DNA from: Forficula auricularia | Taxonomy: Eukaryota > Arthropoda > Insecta > Dermaptera > Forficulidae | Length of the DNA: 64,000 nucleotides | Assembly (NCBI GenBank): GCA_024734495.1 | Contig: JALMQS010000099.1 | Location: 69,321,149 to 69,385,148, forward strand | Direction: 5' to 3' | In this document: positions 47,440-57,440 of the stretch, one piece after another | Layout of the letters: each line of letters starts with the position of its first letter | Position numbering within the stretch: the first letter of the stretch is position 1 | Made by a program: the position numbers and the translations under genes | Notes under the pieces: model-generated | The model's input: only the letters and a program-made list of their open reading frames with translations | Told to the model about the DNA's origin: nothing | The model's database searches: none

Positions 47440-48110
47440 AATTATCATTATCTCTAGCTGCAAGGCCCGCCTTCGGTGGGCCTCTTGCTAGGCAAGGGGT
47501 TTTTCGCCCCCTGGATCCCCCGTCACTTGAACACTCCCTCTCCTCGATCTCCAACCACTTTCCATCCCACCGACCCTCTCCCCAACCACGGAACTTCACC
47601 CCCGCCTTGGATCACCATCCAACCCAGTAAACCTACCCTCTGAGCTCCCTACCCATGGACCCCGCATCTCCTGGAAACCCACCTTCCCCCTGGATCCCAC
47701 CTCCGAATTCCACATAGGTATATATATAGGTACAGACATAGGCACAAATCCCTCTTAGTAGCTCCCTGAATCCCCAACCCCCTGACTAACCACCCTCGGA
47801 CCCCACACCCTCTGGACCTCACACCCCCTGGACCCCAACCCCATCCTTGGGGTGACGGACATACAAACATAGAAACATAGGTACATACAGAGACAAATGC
47901 CCTTTAGTAGTATGTGATGATATAGGGACAGACACAGGGACAAATGACATTTATTAGTCCTCTGGACCTCCACCCGTGAACCCCTCACGCCCTGGACCCC
48001 CACCTTTCCCTTGGACCCCACCTCCAACCCGCCACCCTTGGACCACATCTCTCAACCCCTGGGGGGACGGACATAGGTAGGTAGTTACAAACAGACACAG
48101 GCATAAATGC
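47440..48110. repeat. C-rich, strand-skewed tandem repeat
   Basis: A GC islet (GGCCCGCCTTCGGTGGGCC near 47,464) is followed by imperfect repeats of CCCTGGACCCCA-like units and longer units with GACAGACATAGG and CAAATGCCCTTTAGTAGTAT. Overlapping open frames on both strands (47,219, 47,424, 47,649, 47,755) are products of the skew and not genes. Confidence 0.6.
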
Positions 48111-48269
48111 CCTTTAGTAATATGTGATTATCCGAGTTGTTACACTTACTTAGCACTGGTACTGGTAAACTTTCACCTACCATGGCAGTTCTTTTTTTTC
48201 TAACCGTTAGGCTCGGTCGCTGCAAAAATGAAATTCACCCTGGGCTGCACGCTGCTTTCAGATAATGTA

Positions 48270-48600
48270 TTAATTAAGGAACTTGCGGACTATGAGGCAG
48301 GTTTGAAGGAGTATTGCCTTCTGGTCAACTCTTACTATGTTTGATGGTATGGCAATTTCCTCGATAGTCTTGGACAGTTTTTTAGAGACTACTCCTTCCG
48401 CGGAGATAACTATGGGATGTATAGTCATCTTGTTGAGGTTCCAGATATTTTTTAATTGCATAGCGAGTCCCTCATATTTTCTTTGTTTTTCCATTTCGGT
48501 CTCCTTAATATTGTGGGTTAAAGGAACTCCTATATCACTTCTTAATGTTGTTTTCGTTTCGGTGTTAATTAGCAGAATATCTGGCCTATTATATATAATT
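48270..48600 (-). pseudogene. R2-type LINE endonuclease domain remnant
   Basis: On the minus strand the frame reads RPDILLINTETKTTL, DIGVPLTHNIKETE, then KYEGLAMQLKNIWN and MTIHPIVISAEGVVSKKL, and stops at 48,270. The PD followed after about 15 residues by an acidic residue in (D/I)D-x-x-(V/I)P is the nuclease signature of the restriction-like endonuclease domain of R2/NeSL/CRE-type LINEs, and the KYEGLA...P(I/V)VI tail commonly follows it. This domain nicks the target DNA. Only the C-terminal end is present, without reverse transcriptase, so it is a dead fragment. No target duplication was identified. Confidence 0.68.
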
Positions 48601-48699
48601 GATCGTTTTATGAGTTACCACGGGCCTAATTATTATTTCTTTTATTTAGTTGTTTTTTTTAGCTATGAAATTGTCATATATTAATTTTTCCCTATAAGT

Positions 48700-49452
48700 G
48701 CGACAAGACTTACATTGAGTCAAACTGGAAAGATGGGTTATGGGTCAAGTAATTTTCTATCTTGATTTTTTTATTATTTTATTTATAAAAAAGTCAATAT
48801 CTCTCCTAGAATTTTATTACCAAATTGTTTCTGTGCTATAATATCGTACAAGTATTTGTTTTACAAATTTATGAAATTGTTGTGAAGTAGGAAATGTGTA
48901 ATCGCTCATCACAGTAATCGCTTTGAGTGAGCTAGAACAACGAGAAAAAATTTGAAAGGGGAAATTTTCTTGTGTGGCTAATACCCACATAATTCATATT
49001 AAGGTGTTTTTACTTGGATCAAAGATCTTCATTTATCGACAAGTTTTACGTTCAGCCACAAAAATATTTTCATTTTTTTTTTTACCTAATCGATCATCTA
49101 GATTTAAATAAATTAACTGTTTTTAGGCAAATTTGTAATTGAAATATATTATCTTTATTGATATAAAAACATTATTGAAATATTACATCTTAGAAATCGG
49201 AAACAACATTTTTTTTACAAAAGCTTATAAAATGTTTATTATGCAATGTTTCGCTTCCACTTGAGTCTTTTTCACGATCTAAACTAGAAAATAATGTTTG
49301 TATGCAGTCAAATTTTAATATAAGGTGTCATACATTCAGTATCAACTTCTTATAATTTGACTAAATACTTATTGTCAAGTTTAAAGTAAGAGAAAACCGC
49401 GATTGGAGGAAAAACGTCGCATAATTAACCCGTTATAAGTATTTGCAAAACT
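48700..49452. other. No gene recognised
   Basis: AT-rich intergenic sequence. No palindrome, tandem repeat or protein motif was seen. Confidence 0.5.
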
Positions 49453-49758
49453 TATTTTGTTTAATAATAAAACTGAGCAAGATGCGAGGTAGGTTTCACA
49501 AAAAAGAAATCAAACATAATTGAGTTTTGAAATCGATATATTTCGCTGGTGAGCCCATCATCAGGAGTCAGAGTAAACTGTTGTTTTTTTTACTCTTGAT
49601 AATGGGCTCACCCCGAAATACATCGAATTAAAAACTCAATTTTGTTTTATTTCTTCCTTGTGAAACCCACCTCGCATCCTGCTCAAGTTTTATTATTATA
49701 TTAAAATATTTCATCTAGAACCAACACTTAACTCCTTAAAAGTTACTATTTTGTTTAA
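49453..49758 (+). mobile_element. Palindromic Penelope-type hairpin element, family 2 copy B
   Basis: The element 49,465-49,746 is flanked by a perfect 12-bp duplication TATTTTGTTTAA (49,453-49,464 and 49,747-49,758). The arms share GAGGTAGGTTTCACAAAA, AATTGAGTTTT and the tail TTCATCTAGAACCAAC to CTCCTTAAAAGTTA of copy A. Unlike copy A it keeps the centre, including the catalytic boxes. Confidence 0.86.
49535..49564 (-). ncRNA. Hammerhead-like core, left arm of family 2 copy B
   Basis: Minus strand: CTGATGA (49,558-49,564), T, a GGGCTCACC segment able to form a short helix II, then GCGAAATATATCG with GAAA at 49,541-49,544. The plus-strand arm (about 49,598-49,625) has a degenerate CTTGATAA but a clean GGG-CTCA-CCC helix and CGAAATACATCG. 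Confidence 0.5.
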
Positions 49759-50177
49759 GATTCTCAACAAGATATTTCAAATATATATCACGGAACCGAG
49801 TACAATAATTTTTTATGGATATTTTTTACTTATTATTATTTTTTATTTTTTTAAGTTTTTAAATTATAAATTAAAAAAAAAATAAGTTTTCGAAAAATTT
49901 TCAGGCCATAATTACTATACCTACTAAAAATAGAAAATTAATTGAATTCTTCAATAAAACATACGTTATACTAAAAAAAATTACAATTTCATAAATAATG
50001 TGAATTAGTCATTTTATTTAGCATTGTCAGAATCTGTAGATATCGACTTGTGTCTGATCAGGGGTTGTAGGGTAGTCAAAATATTATTATTATGTAAAAA
50101 AATTTACTGCTAAGTAGAATTAACTGAGTAGATTATGTTAATAGAATGAATTTAAAAATTAAATATAATATATATTT
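49759..50177. other. No gene recognised
   Basis: AT-rich sequence with A runs. Nothing coding or repetitive was recognised. Confidence 0.5.
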
Positions 50178-50483
50178 AAACAGGAATAGTAGGGAATTGG
50201 ACAATACAAAAACAGAGTTTTTATTGTAAATCAAACGTACTTACCTGTAAGTGAAGTTCGATTGTAATTATATGAAAGCCTCGTTCGAGATAATTAAAAC
50301 TTGTAGTAGATGCTTCTGCTCCAAATCACTATCACACAGTTTAAAGTTGTAGAAATTCGCGGGCGGGCACCCACCCGCACGCCCTCTATCAGTGAAAGAC
50401 TCCAAATCACTCTTTGTCAAAAGACAATTCTACTAAAAACTCTGTTTCTTTATTTATTATCCAATTCCCTACTATTCCTGTTT
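50178..50483. mobile_element. Palindromic hairpin element, family 5 copy A
   Basis: The inverted ends AAACAGGAATAGTAGGGAAT and CCCTACTATTCCTGTTT continue inward through TTGGACAATA and ACAGAGTTTTTA. The centre is replaced by unrelated sequence with GCGGGCGGGCACCCACCCGC. The same terminal sequence recurs at 52,436-52,696 and 61,262-61,316. No target duplication was seen. Confidence 0.7.
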
Positions 50484-50800
50484 TAATTGTTATTTATTAT
50501 GGATGCGAGGGATGCAACATCCAATATATATATTTGTAAAAAAGTGGGAGAATCCCGAAATCCTAGCTGGAGGCCAAAAAATTCCATTAAGAATATTTGT
50601 AAGTTTGCCTTCAATACTCTATTAAAAGTTTTCTTGTTGTTTTGAATTTATAATATATTTCAAAACATGGAATTTTCGTTCAAAACTAATTTGACTTTTT
50701 TTATATTTATTTCTCTTAATATTATTGTTAGGGTGTTTCTACACAAGCTGGCTATAATTTTTGAAAATAAATACCTACATACGTACAACCTTATAGGAAT

Positions 50801-50974
50801 ATAGTTACCGAGGGGTGAACCGCGACGTAATAGCGTGTACACCTACTTCCACTTTCATTTCCAAGTAGAAGACAATAGATGAAAGGGCATTGTCTAATGA
50901 ATTCCAAAATAATTCCACATAATTCCAAAGACGTGTACACCTAATTCCAATCGCGGTCACCCCTCGATAGTTAC
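50801..50974. mobile_element. MITE with 8-bp target duplication
   Basis: A 158-bp element (50,809-50,966) is flanked by a perfect 8-bp repeat ATAGTTAC (50,801-50,808 and 50,967-50,974). The ends CGAGGGGTGAACCGCGA and TCGCGGTCACCCCTCG are inverted, and both arms carry a subterminal GTGTACAC. An 8-bp duplication is usual for hAT or P superfamily elements. Confidence 0.75.
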
Positions 50975-51215
50975 TGTTCTTCCCACAAGACGAGGACATT
51001 CCTTCACTTAATTTCCAAATATTCAAATTAATTTTCTAATTAATTATTTCGATATAGGAATATCTGCTTTAGAAATATTAATTTAATATTATTATTTAAA
51101 ATAATTTAGTTATTACATTTTTTTAAGTTTATTATTATTATTATTATTACTTTTTTTAGATATACCTAAATCCACGTTGGTTCATTGGCAAGTGCAATAA
51201 TTAATTATTCCCGCT

Positions 51216-51358
51216 GTTTGTGATATCGTGGATGGATTGAGATAAGTTCACTCGTTGTACGGATACCTTTTGGTTTAGTTATTATTTTTTTATTATAATA
51301 ATTACAAAACCTTTATAGTTAAATTGTATATTATTTAGGAAGTCAAGAAATTATTATT
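51216..51358 (+). repeat. Dispersed repeat, copy 1
   Basis: About 143 bp containing GTGATATCGTGGATGGATTG and CACTCGTTGTACGGATACCT, repeated almost exactly at 61,317-61,459. Past its end TATTTAGGAAGTCAAG is inverted as TTGACTTCCTAAGTAA near 51,447, so copy 1 is probably part of a larger inverted-repeat element to about 51,470. Confidence 0.7.
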
Positions 51359-51747
51359 TTTTCCGAACTGTTTTTATAAATTCATGTGCATTTTTCTTCT
51401 TATATACGTGCGCCAAGCATTCATAGTTAAACAAGAACTTTCAATATTTTGACTTCCTAAGTAATAAGAGTAAACAATTAGACATCAAATGATCAACATT
51501 GATTTTTATTTTTATTTAAATATATTCAGTTTTTTGAAGAAAATATAAAATATTAACTGATTTTATTTAAAAGTGGCATAAACATAACAATGGCAGAGAT
51601 CCCAATAGCTTTTGATTTACGTGGAGGGATAATTTTTTTTACTTAGAGAAAGTGGTGTAGGTTTTAGGTGAAACATGATATTAATTAATAAAGTAAAGGG
51701 TGTGTAGTTTCACAGTGAATGAAACAAAACTCAAAGAGGTCTATACA

Positions 51748-51789
51748 AACTCAATATATTTCGGATTATTAGTCCATCATCAGGAGTTT
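51748..51789 (-). ncRNA. Hammerhead-like core with full helix I, left arm of family 6
   Basis: Minus strand: AAACTC, then CTGATGA (51,777-51,783), T, helix II GGA/TCC with loop CTAATAA, GAAA (51,759-51,762), the self-complementary ATATAT helix III, T, then GAGTTT. GAGTTT pairs with AAACTC as a 6-bp helix I placed directly on the core. This is one of the two most complete cores in the window. Confidence 0.66.
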
Positions 51790-51814
51790 ACAGGTTAAAA
51801 CAGTTTTAACCTGT

Positions 51815-51856
51815 AAACTCCTGATGATGGACCAATAACCCGAAATATATTGAGTA
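51815..51856 (+). ncRNA. Hammerhead-like core, right arm of family 6
   Basis: CTGATGA (51,821-51,827), T, a short helix II (GG...CC around ACCAATAA), GAAA (51,842-51,845), ATATAT helix III and helix I ACTC/GAGT. It mirrors the left arm with two substitutions in helix II. Confidence 0.6.
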
Positions 51857-51932
51857 TGTATAAACCTCTTTGAGTTTCATTTCATTCACTATGAAACTAC
51901 ACACCCTTTACTTTATTAATTGGAGGGATAAT

Positions 51933-52435
51933 GGTATTAGAATTCCTTGATTTATGAAAACAAAAAAAAATTTCCAATTTCATTTAGAGTTACTCTATAA
52001 TTTAGGGAGAAAAAATTGTTCATTAAACAGAATTTACACTATGAAAAGGAGGGTAGAAGTACGGAGTACTAGAACCAAATCAGGTTTAAGACTAGTATTA
52101 GGTTTCCTAGTCAACGCATAGTAAAACTTTACTTATTATAAGCCAAAAATATTGATGTCAACTTTCACAGACCAAAGAAAAAATATATATTTTATTTGCT
52201 TATGTGTAAGTTAAGTATAATATTTTGGACTAATGAAATATCGAAAATTAAATAAATATTGTTGCTGTTTAAAACTTTCAACAAGACTTGCTTCAAGCTT
52301 TACTCGGTCCTAGTTCTTATATTTGGATGTAAATAGACTTGAATGAAACCTTGAATGAAACTCAATTGTATAATTCAGTCTTTAATAAGATTGATGTTTG
52401 ATGTTTATCACGTGTGTTCATAATAAATATTTTTG
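51933..52435. other. No gene recognised
   Basis: AT-rich intergenic sequence. No motif or repeat was identified. Confidence 0.5.
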
Positions 52436-52696
52436 TATCAGGAATAGCAGTGAACTGGAGGAAATAATCAAAAACACAGAGCTTTTATTAAATGGGTCAG
52501 TCGTTTGGTCAATTTATTTTGACCTCCTCAGCGGCCCATTCAATCACTCCCCGTTGAAAAGTGAAATTGTTTTTTGACAAGGAGTGATTAAATAGGCCAA
52601 CTGAGGAAGTCAAAACAAATTGACGAAACGTCTGGCCCATTTAATAAAAACTATGTATTTTTTATTATTTTGTCCAGTTTCCTGCTATTACTGATA
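52436..52696. mobile_element. Palindromic hairpin element, family 5 copy B
   Basis: The inverted ends TATCAGGAATAGCAG and CTGCTATTACTGATA are followed by TTTTATTAAATGGG and its complement in both arms. The centre is AATCACTCCCC...AAGGAGTGATT. Each arm holds a hammerhead-like core; the right-arm one is better preserved. A clear target duplication was not found. Confidence 0.75.
52611..52632 (+). ncRNA. Hammerhead-like core, right arm of family 5 copy B
   Basis: CTGAGGA (52,611-52,617), A, helix II GTCAA/TTGAC with loop AACAAA, GAAA (52,625-52,628), CGTC. Helix I forms between GGCCA upstream and TGGCC downstream, with one extra A. The left-arm copy (CTGAGGA at 52,525-52,531, minus) has CAAA in place of GAAA and should be inactive. 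Confidence 0.62.
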
Positions 52697-54023
52697 TAAA
52701 AATTGATGTTTTATTTACTCGAAAAAGAGTGAACAAAAAATTTTGAAGAAAAAAAATACAAATCTATACCAACAATAATTTAAAATATATATATATAGTA
52801 TACATATAAACAAAAAATAATAAAAATAATATTTCAATGCAAACAATAGTATGTATTTAATTTTTTATATTTATTCTTCATATACGACTTTCACTTAAAT
52901 CGACCTACAACTAGACTTGTGAAGGGACACACAGTGTTTCTAGCTACTGAGGCGCCTCTTGTGGAATCATTTAAAGCCAATTATCGAAAACAGATAGACC
53001 TAAGCAATTTATATCAATTTAAAATAAATCATTTGGCAGGGACTATGTGTGTCTGCCTGGTTAAAAATATGTTCTTAATATAATATTTTTAATTATATGA
53101 TTTATCGAGACTTACTACCTATATATAATTTTTCATAGGCGGAAAGTAGGTATGCACATCGGAAGGTTATTTAATAAGATTTATCAGGGAATTAATTCAA
53201 CTGTGTAATATACTTGAAATGAATAGAGGACTTAAAATGAAAAGTGTTAGAAAAATTTATTTTGAAAGTTTGCTTGATTAAAGAAATTTTTTTTTACTGT
53301 ATTTATTTATTTTAATGGGTTAAGAAATTATTCACTCCTTTGATTTCCCATTATATTTTCCCTTTATATTTAGGGCTTTTTTTTATTTTTATCTGACAGC
53401 AAAATTTGCATACCACAAACTAAACATTTTTCATGTTTTGTATTGTATTTTCTTCATACTGATTGCCTTGGGATTATGCCATTGATATACCAACAAAACA
53501 TTGATAATTCTAATCTTATATATGTATTTTTCCCATTGACTAAATCTAAAGTAGTAATATATAATACATTAAACATTGAAACATAATCATTTATCTCAAT
53601 CATTCATAAATTCACAGCATTGAACTCTCTTTAAATACACAGTAAAAGCTACACAAATAAAAAACACAGATTAAGAAAAATCTTAAGGTAATATGATAGT
53701 GATCAAAATTGATACTTAGGGTTTTGAAAAAAAATATATAAGACAGCCAAGAGAAAGATGAAAAATTTGAAAATTGACTGTAATGATTTTGAGATATAAA
53801 ATTTTTAAGTATTTTTTGAAAACTCGAAGATAAGTGTTTTTGAATTAAAAATAAAAATGAAATAAATATATGTATAGTGTTTCTATTTATTAAATTTTTA
53901 TTTTTTATTTGTTCAAGCAAAACATCTAGCTTTGTTTGTAAAAATAAAAAACCCCTATGAAATAAATCAAAAAATAAAATGTAAATCGAAAACTATAAAA
54001 GAGCCTATATTTGCATTAAAAAT
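52697..54023. other. No gene recognised
   Basis: AT-rich sequence with many T and A runs. The 102-codon open frame on the minus strand (53,612-53,920) is Phe/Ile/Ser-rich, as expected from translated AT-rich DNA, and has no recognised motif. Confidence 0.5.
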
Positions 54024-54201
54024 AATTTAAAGGCCGAATCAAAATTCTTATTAGAAATGTTGGATTTTATGCATGACTGAAGGGATCGCTCCTTTGGGAT
54101 TCGAATTTAAGTGATAAACTATGGAATTACGGAAAATTTGTGATCCCTTCTGACATGAAATCAAAAATAATTAATAATATCCTTGATTCGGCCTTTAAAT
54201 T
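54024..54201. mobile_element. MITE with 19-bp terminal inverted repeats
   Basis: The ends AATTTAAAGGCCGAATCAA (54,024) and TTGATTCGGCCTTTAAATT (to 54,201) are exact inverted repeats. The total is 178 bp. The terminal TTTAAA makes the true duplication ambiguous. Confidence 0.72.
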
Positions 54202-54925
54202 CTTCCTAAAGTAAAATTAATACGGAGGCTAAATCAGAGCCTCTAGTAATGTTGGATTTGAAAAATAGATTTTTTTAAAGATTCAAAAAGTAACTTGTTT
54301 TTATTTAAAAAAATTTCAATTCAGAAAATTAGCCCTAAGTCTTATGAGTGACAGTTTTTTACAGTTCAAAAATTTTTAAATATTTTTTATTTATTATTAT
54401 TTTTAAAGAATGTAGCCTCCCACCTATAAGACTGCTCAAATTAAAATTTTATATTCCAAAAAGGGTGCAGTCAATTCTATCAAAAGTCAAATTTATTTTC
54501 CTAACAAAAATAACTATTTTTTCGAAATCCTAAGCAACCGTTTTTTTCATGCGCATATAACCTTCATGAAATCAAAAAAAACCTCTTTAAAAAAATATTT
54601 AGCTATAGTATTTGTTTATATATTATAGAAGTGAAAATCAGCTATCACATAAATAGATCATAAAGAATGGGGTTCTCAATCACAAATGTTTAATACTGTA
54701 AAGATATTATTATTAATATTATTATTATTATTCAGATTCTCATTCAAGAAGCCAAAATGATAGTCTAATGTTAGATAAAAAAGGAAACCAATCAAATAAA
54801 TTGAATTTTGAAGATGGAATGAATGAGATTCATTTGAAAATTGTAAAAAGAAAAAAAAATTGTAAACTTGAAATAACTATGAAATTCGAAATTTAAAAAT
54901 TAAAAAATATTTCAATTCATTATTA
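54202..54925. other. No gene recognised
   Basis: AT-rich sequence with short AAT/ATT microsatellites near 54,707-54,731. Nothing else was recognised. Confidence 0.5.
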
Positions 54926-55156
54926 TTGTGGGATTTTATTCTCCCCTCCTTTCAATGTAAAATGCTTTTGAAAATAAAGATTCATTTTCGCCTTGAGAAA
55001 GACGTTTGCCCGTCAGAATCCTTCGATGAAATGACAGGCGAGCAGCAGGGACACGCCCCTTTTATAAAAAAGCCAGGGCGCGAAAAGTTATGCATGCGTC
55101 ACCTAAAACGCGGGAATGATTAACCAATCAGCTTAATTGATAATTAGAGCAAGGGT

Positions 55157-55190
55157 TATAAAAGAAGCCAGCTCTCGAAGCGAATTCAGT
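55157..55190 (+). promoter_or_regulatory. TATA box plus initiator
   Basis: TATAAAAG (55,157-55,164) lies 31 bp upstream of the A in TCAGT (55,186-55,190). This matches the spacing and the arthropod initiator consensus TCAGT. It is the clearest RNA polymerase II core promoter in the window. Confidence 0.7.
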
Positions 55191-55342
55191 TGTTATCATT
55201 CAGTTGTCATGTGTGAGTTGTCACTGGTTGAAACTCATTGAGTGAGGCAGCTCTCCGGGGTGACTGCGATCACCTTGGAACGATTTGGAACGAAATGGCT
55301 TGTGTCTAAGTAATTTGTATACACGTTTTGTAACGAAGAAGC

Positions 55343-55348
55343 AATAAA
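55343..55348 (+). terminator. Polyadenylation signal of the LTR-like unit
   Basis: AATAAA about 155 bp downstream of the initiator, followed by a GT-rich stretch (GGGCCATGTGCCGTTATTT). The predicted R region would be about 160-180 nt. Confidence 0.55.
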
Positions 55349-55440
55349 TGCGGGCCATGTGCCGTTATTTCATAAAAAGCATATTTTCGACTGCCTAGTG
55401 CGAATTCTTATTTAAAATAGCATTTTTTAACTGGCTCTAA

Positions 55441-56480
55441 CGCCGCCAATAGAGATTATAATCTCTGAAGATTATCTCCCACCCAAGCCCGGCAAATCTC
55501 TTTCCAACTAACCCTTCGAGCCAAACATAATAAAAATCATCCATCATCTTAATCATTTCCTATATTATTATTATAATTATTTGTGCTCAATAATTTTATT
55601 CACTAATCTTTATCATCATTTCGAGTTACATCACTTATTGAGTAATTAGAAAATTGATTAAAATATTCTAGTATTTATCACAGCGTTTCTTTTTTTAATT
55701 CTGAGGACATTCTCAAGTGATGACAGATATAATTCGAGTCAACTTGTGTTAACACACCCTGTTACAATCGAAATGAGTGTCAGAATGGCTCAATAAACGT
55801 ACAGTCATTCGAAAGTTCAGGAAATTTTATCTAGGAGAGTATATCGAAATTGAAGTTGAAGTTGAAAACCCTCATAAAAAACCTGGTAAAGAGATAGATG
55901 CCTACAAAATAAAAAGTATATTTTAAGAAATTCATTTTTAAATACTTTTTTCCTACATAGATATCTAACTTTTCACTAAATTTTTCTCTGTGGATGAAAT
56001 AGAATTTCACCGAGTCAATTTTCTACGTAGTAGATTGCAGTCAGGGCTCTGCGATTTGTATCCTCGTACAAACAAACAGTTCGGAGAAAAGTGTTTCATT
56101 TAAAATGAAAGAATACATAGAAAAATGGCTCGGTGATATTAAACGCTGATTCTAATTACTTGGTAGAAAAAGTTATGATACGTTCAGAAAATTAGAAAAA
56201 TTCAGTAAAATAGTTTTACGACATATGTAAGTAGTATCTGTATATATGGTTTGGCCCGGGGTCTCTTGTCCCCTGGCGGGGAGCGTTTCATTCCGGGCTT
56301 TTTAAAAAATGTGCCAATCTTCTTGGCCAAAGATTCAAGCGGTACCACTGCCATCTATATGTAACTAAGTCAAATTTCCGGTCCTCCGGTACGACCTACC
56401 TATCAAAGATTCCCATATAGTAGATTTTAAATAATAATTTTTTTGCAACGAAATTTTCTCTGGAGAGAGACGGACTGGTA
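55441..56480. other. No gene recognised
   Basis: Mostly AT-rich. A GC-rich islet at about 56,255-56,305 (GGCCCGGGGTCTCTTGTCCC) resembles the one at 40.5 kb and is probably part of a dispersed repeat. Confidence 0.45.
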
Positions 56481-56483
56481 GAA

Positions 56484-56706
56484 ATTTTAATTGAAAGTAA
56501 TGGAAGGCAGCCCAGAGGTAGTGAGGAAAGAAAAAATTAACACATATAAAATAAGGTGTAATTTATTGGAATCCTTCCTCCTTTCCTATTGGAATCCTTC
56601 CTCCTTTCCTTTCAATCCTTCCAATAAATTACACCCTATTTTATATGTGTCAATTTTTTCCTTCCTCACCACCTCTGGGCTGCCCTCCATCACTTTCAAT
56701 TAAATA
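56484..56706. mobile_element. Palindromic element with tandem centre
   Basis: The inverted arms TTAATTGAAAGTAATGGAAG and CCATCACTTTCAATTAA continue through CAGCCCAGAGGT and ATTTATTGGAA. At the centre TTGGAATCCTTCCTCCTTTCC is tandemly repeated (20 bases or more). Immediately downstream (about 56,741-56,785) lies a decayed hammerhead-like sequence CTGTGAT...GGGCGAAACGTTG. The 70-codon open frame here reads through the palindrome and is not a gene. Confidence 0.6.
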
Positions 56707-57199
56707 ATAATTGTTAAATTTTGATACACTTTCTTTATATCATCTGTGATAAAGGCTTCAAAATTATAGGGCGAAACGTTGCGAAAAACAATGTTAAACA
56801 ATTTTCTAATTTCATCATGGATAGTTTATCTCCAAACAATCTTCCTACTATGAAATCAGATCATTAAATCTGAAACGATTTGTATGGTGAAAAAAGTTTA
56901 ATAATTATGTTATATTATTCTTATTGATAAGAAAAGAGAAGAAAGATTCTTAAGGGCTCCGATAACTTTCTGCTAGATGTCAGGGAGGGAGAATTCGCGT
57001 GATTTTACAACTAATGATTAATTCTATCTTTTATCTCGCAAAGATGTCACGGCTATCGTGATTTTCGCCAATATTATATCATGAATAGTATGAAATGGAT
57101 AATATGAAATTATTATTTAAACAATATTATGTATATAGAACAATTAAATTATTTTCCAAGGAAAAAGAATTATATGGAATAAAAAGTTATTTTTCATAA

Positions 57200-57440
57200 A
57201 GAGAAAACAATTAAGTTGTCCTCTGCTTGATCAAGATAAACATATATATAATTTATTTGTTAGAGACTATATTTATAGTTTCGAAAGTTTGACTCTCATC
57301 AACAGTTTTTCAACTAGAAATATTTTATCTGATATTTCTCATGGATTCAAATACTATGAGAAATATGAAAAATAATAGATAAAATATTTCTAATTAAAAA
57401 GACTGATGAGGTCAAACCTTCGAAACTATAGCTCAAACAA
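57200..57440 (+). mobile_element. Hairpin element, family 3 copy B (decayed)
   Basis: It matches family 3 copy A: AGAGAAAACAATTAAGTTGT, GTCCTCTGCTTGAT, TTATTTGTTAGAGACTAT and, in the right arm, CTGATGA (57,403-57,409) and CGAAACTATAG (57,421). The right arm is cut short and the helix II and cleavage-site regions are altered, so the ribozyme should be dead. Confidence 0.72.

Larger units (their letters stand above)
51622..51932 (-). mobile_element. Palindromic Penelope-type hairpin element, family 6
   Basis: The element 51,634-51,920 is flanked by a perfect 12-bp duplication TGGAGGGATAAT (51,622-51,633 and 51,921-51,932). The arms from ATTAATAAAGTAAAGGGTGT inward are nearly perfect and meet at GTTAAAACAGTTTTAAC. 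The asymmetric tail of about 55 bp (ACTTAGAGAAAGTGGTGTAG) is on the left, so by the tail rule the element points left. Both arms carry a hammerhead-like core. Confidence 0.86.
54930..55440 (+). mobile_element. LTR-like unit (possible solo LTR)
   Basis: A less AT-rich block contains a CCAAT motif (55,124), a TATA box, an initiator and a polyadenylation signal in the order U3-R-U5, and then CTGGCTCTAACGCCGCC, which could be a primer-binding site. No second LTR or gag/pol was found, so a solo LTR or a lone promoter-plus-polyA fragment are the options. The exact 5' end is not resolved. The 65-codon open frame at 54,926 has no recognised motif. Confidence 0.45.

Noticed and set aside
47219..48048. 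Gly/Arg- and Pro-rich proteins on both strands
   Set aside because: Overlapping frames in a strand-skewed C-rich repeat with no motif or consistent frame.
48337..48684. 115-residue plus-strand open frame
   Set aside because: It overlaps the antisense of the LINE endonuclease remnant, which has clear family motifs on the other strand.
53612..53920. 102-residue protein on the minus strand
   Set aside because: Composition reflects AT-rich DNA. There is no motif, no splice context and no repeat family link.
56741..56785. Further functional hammerhead
   Set aside because: GGGCGAAACGTTG is present but the catalytic box reads CTGTGAT and helix II is poor. It is noted only as a decayed relic.
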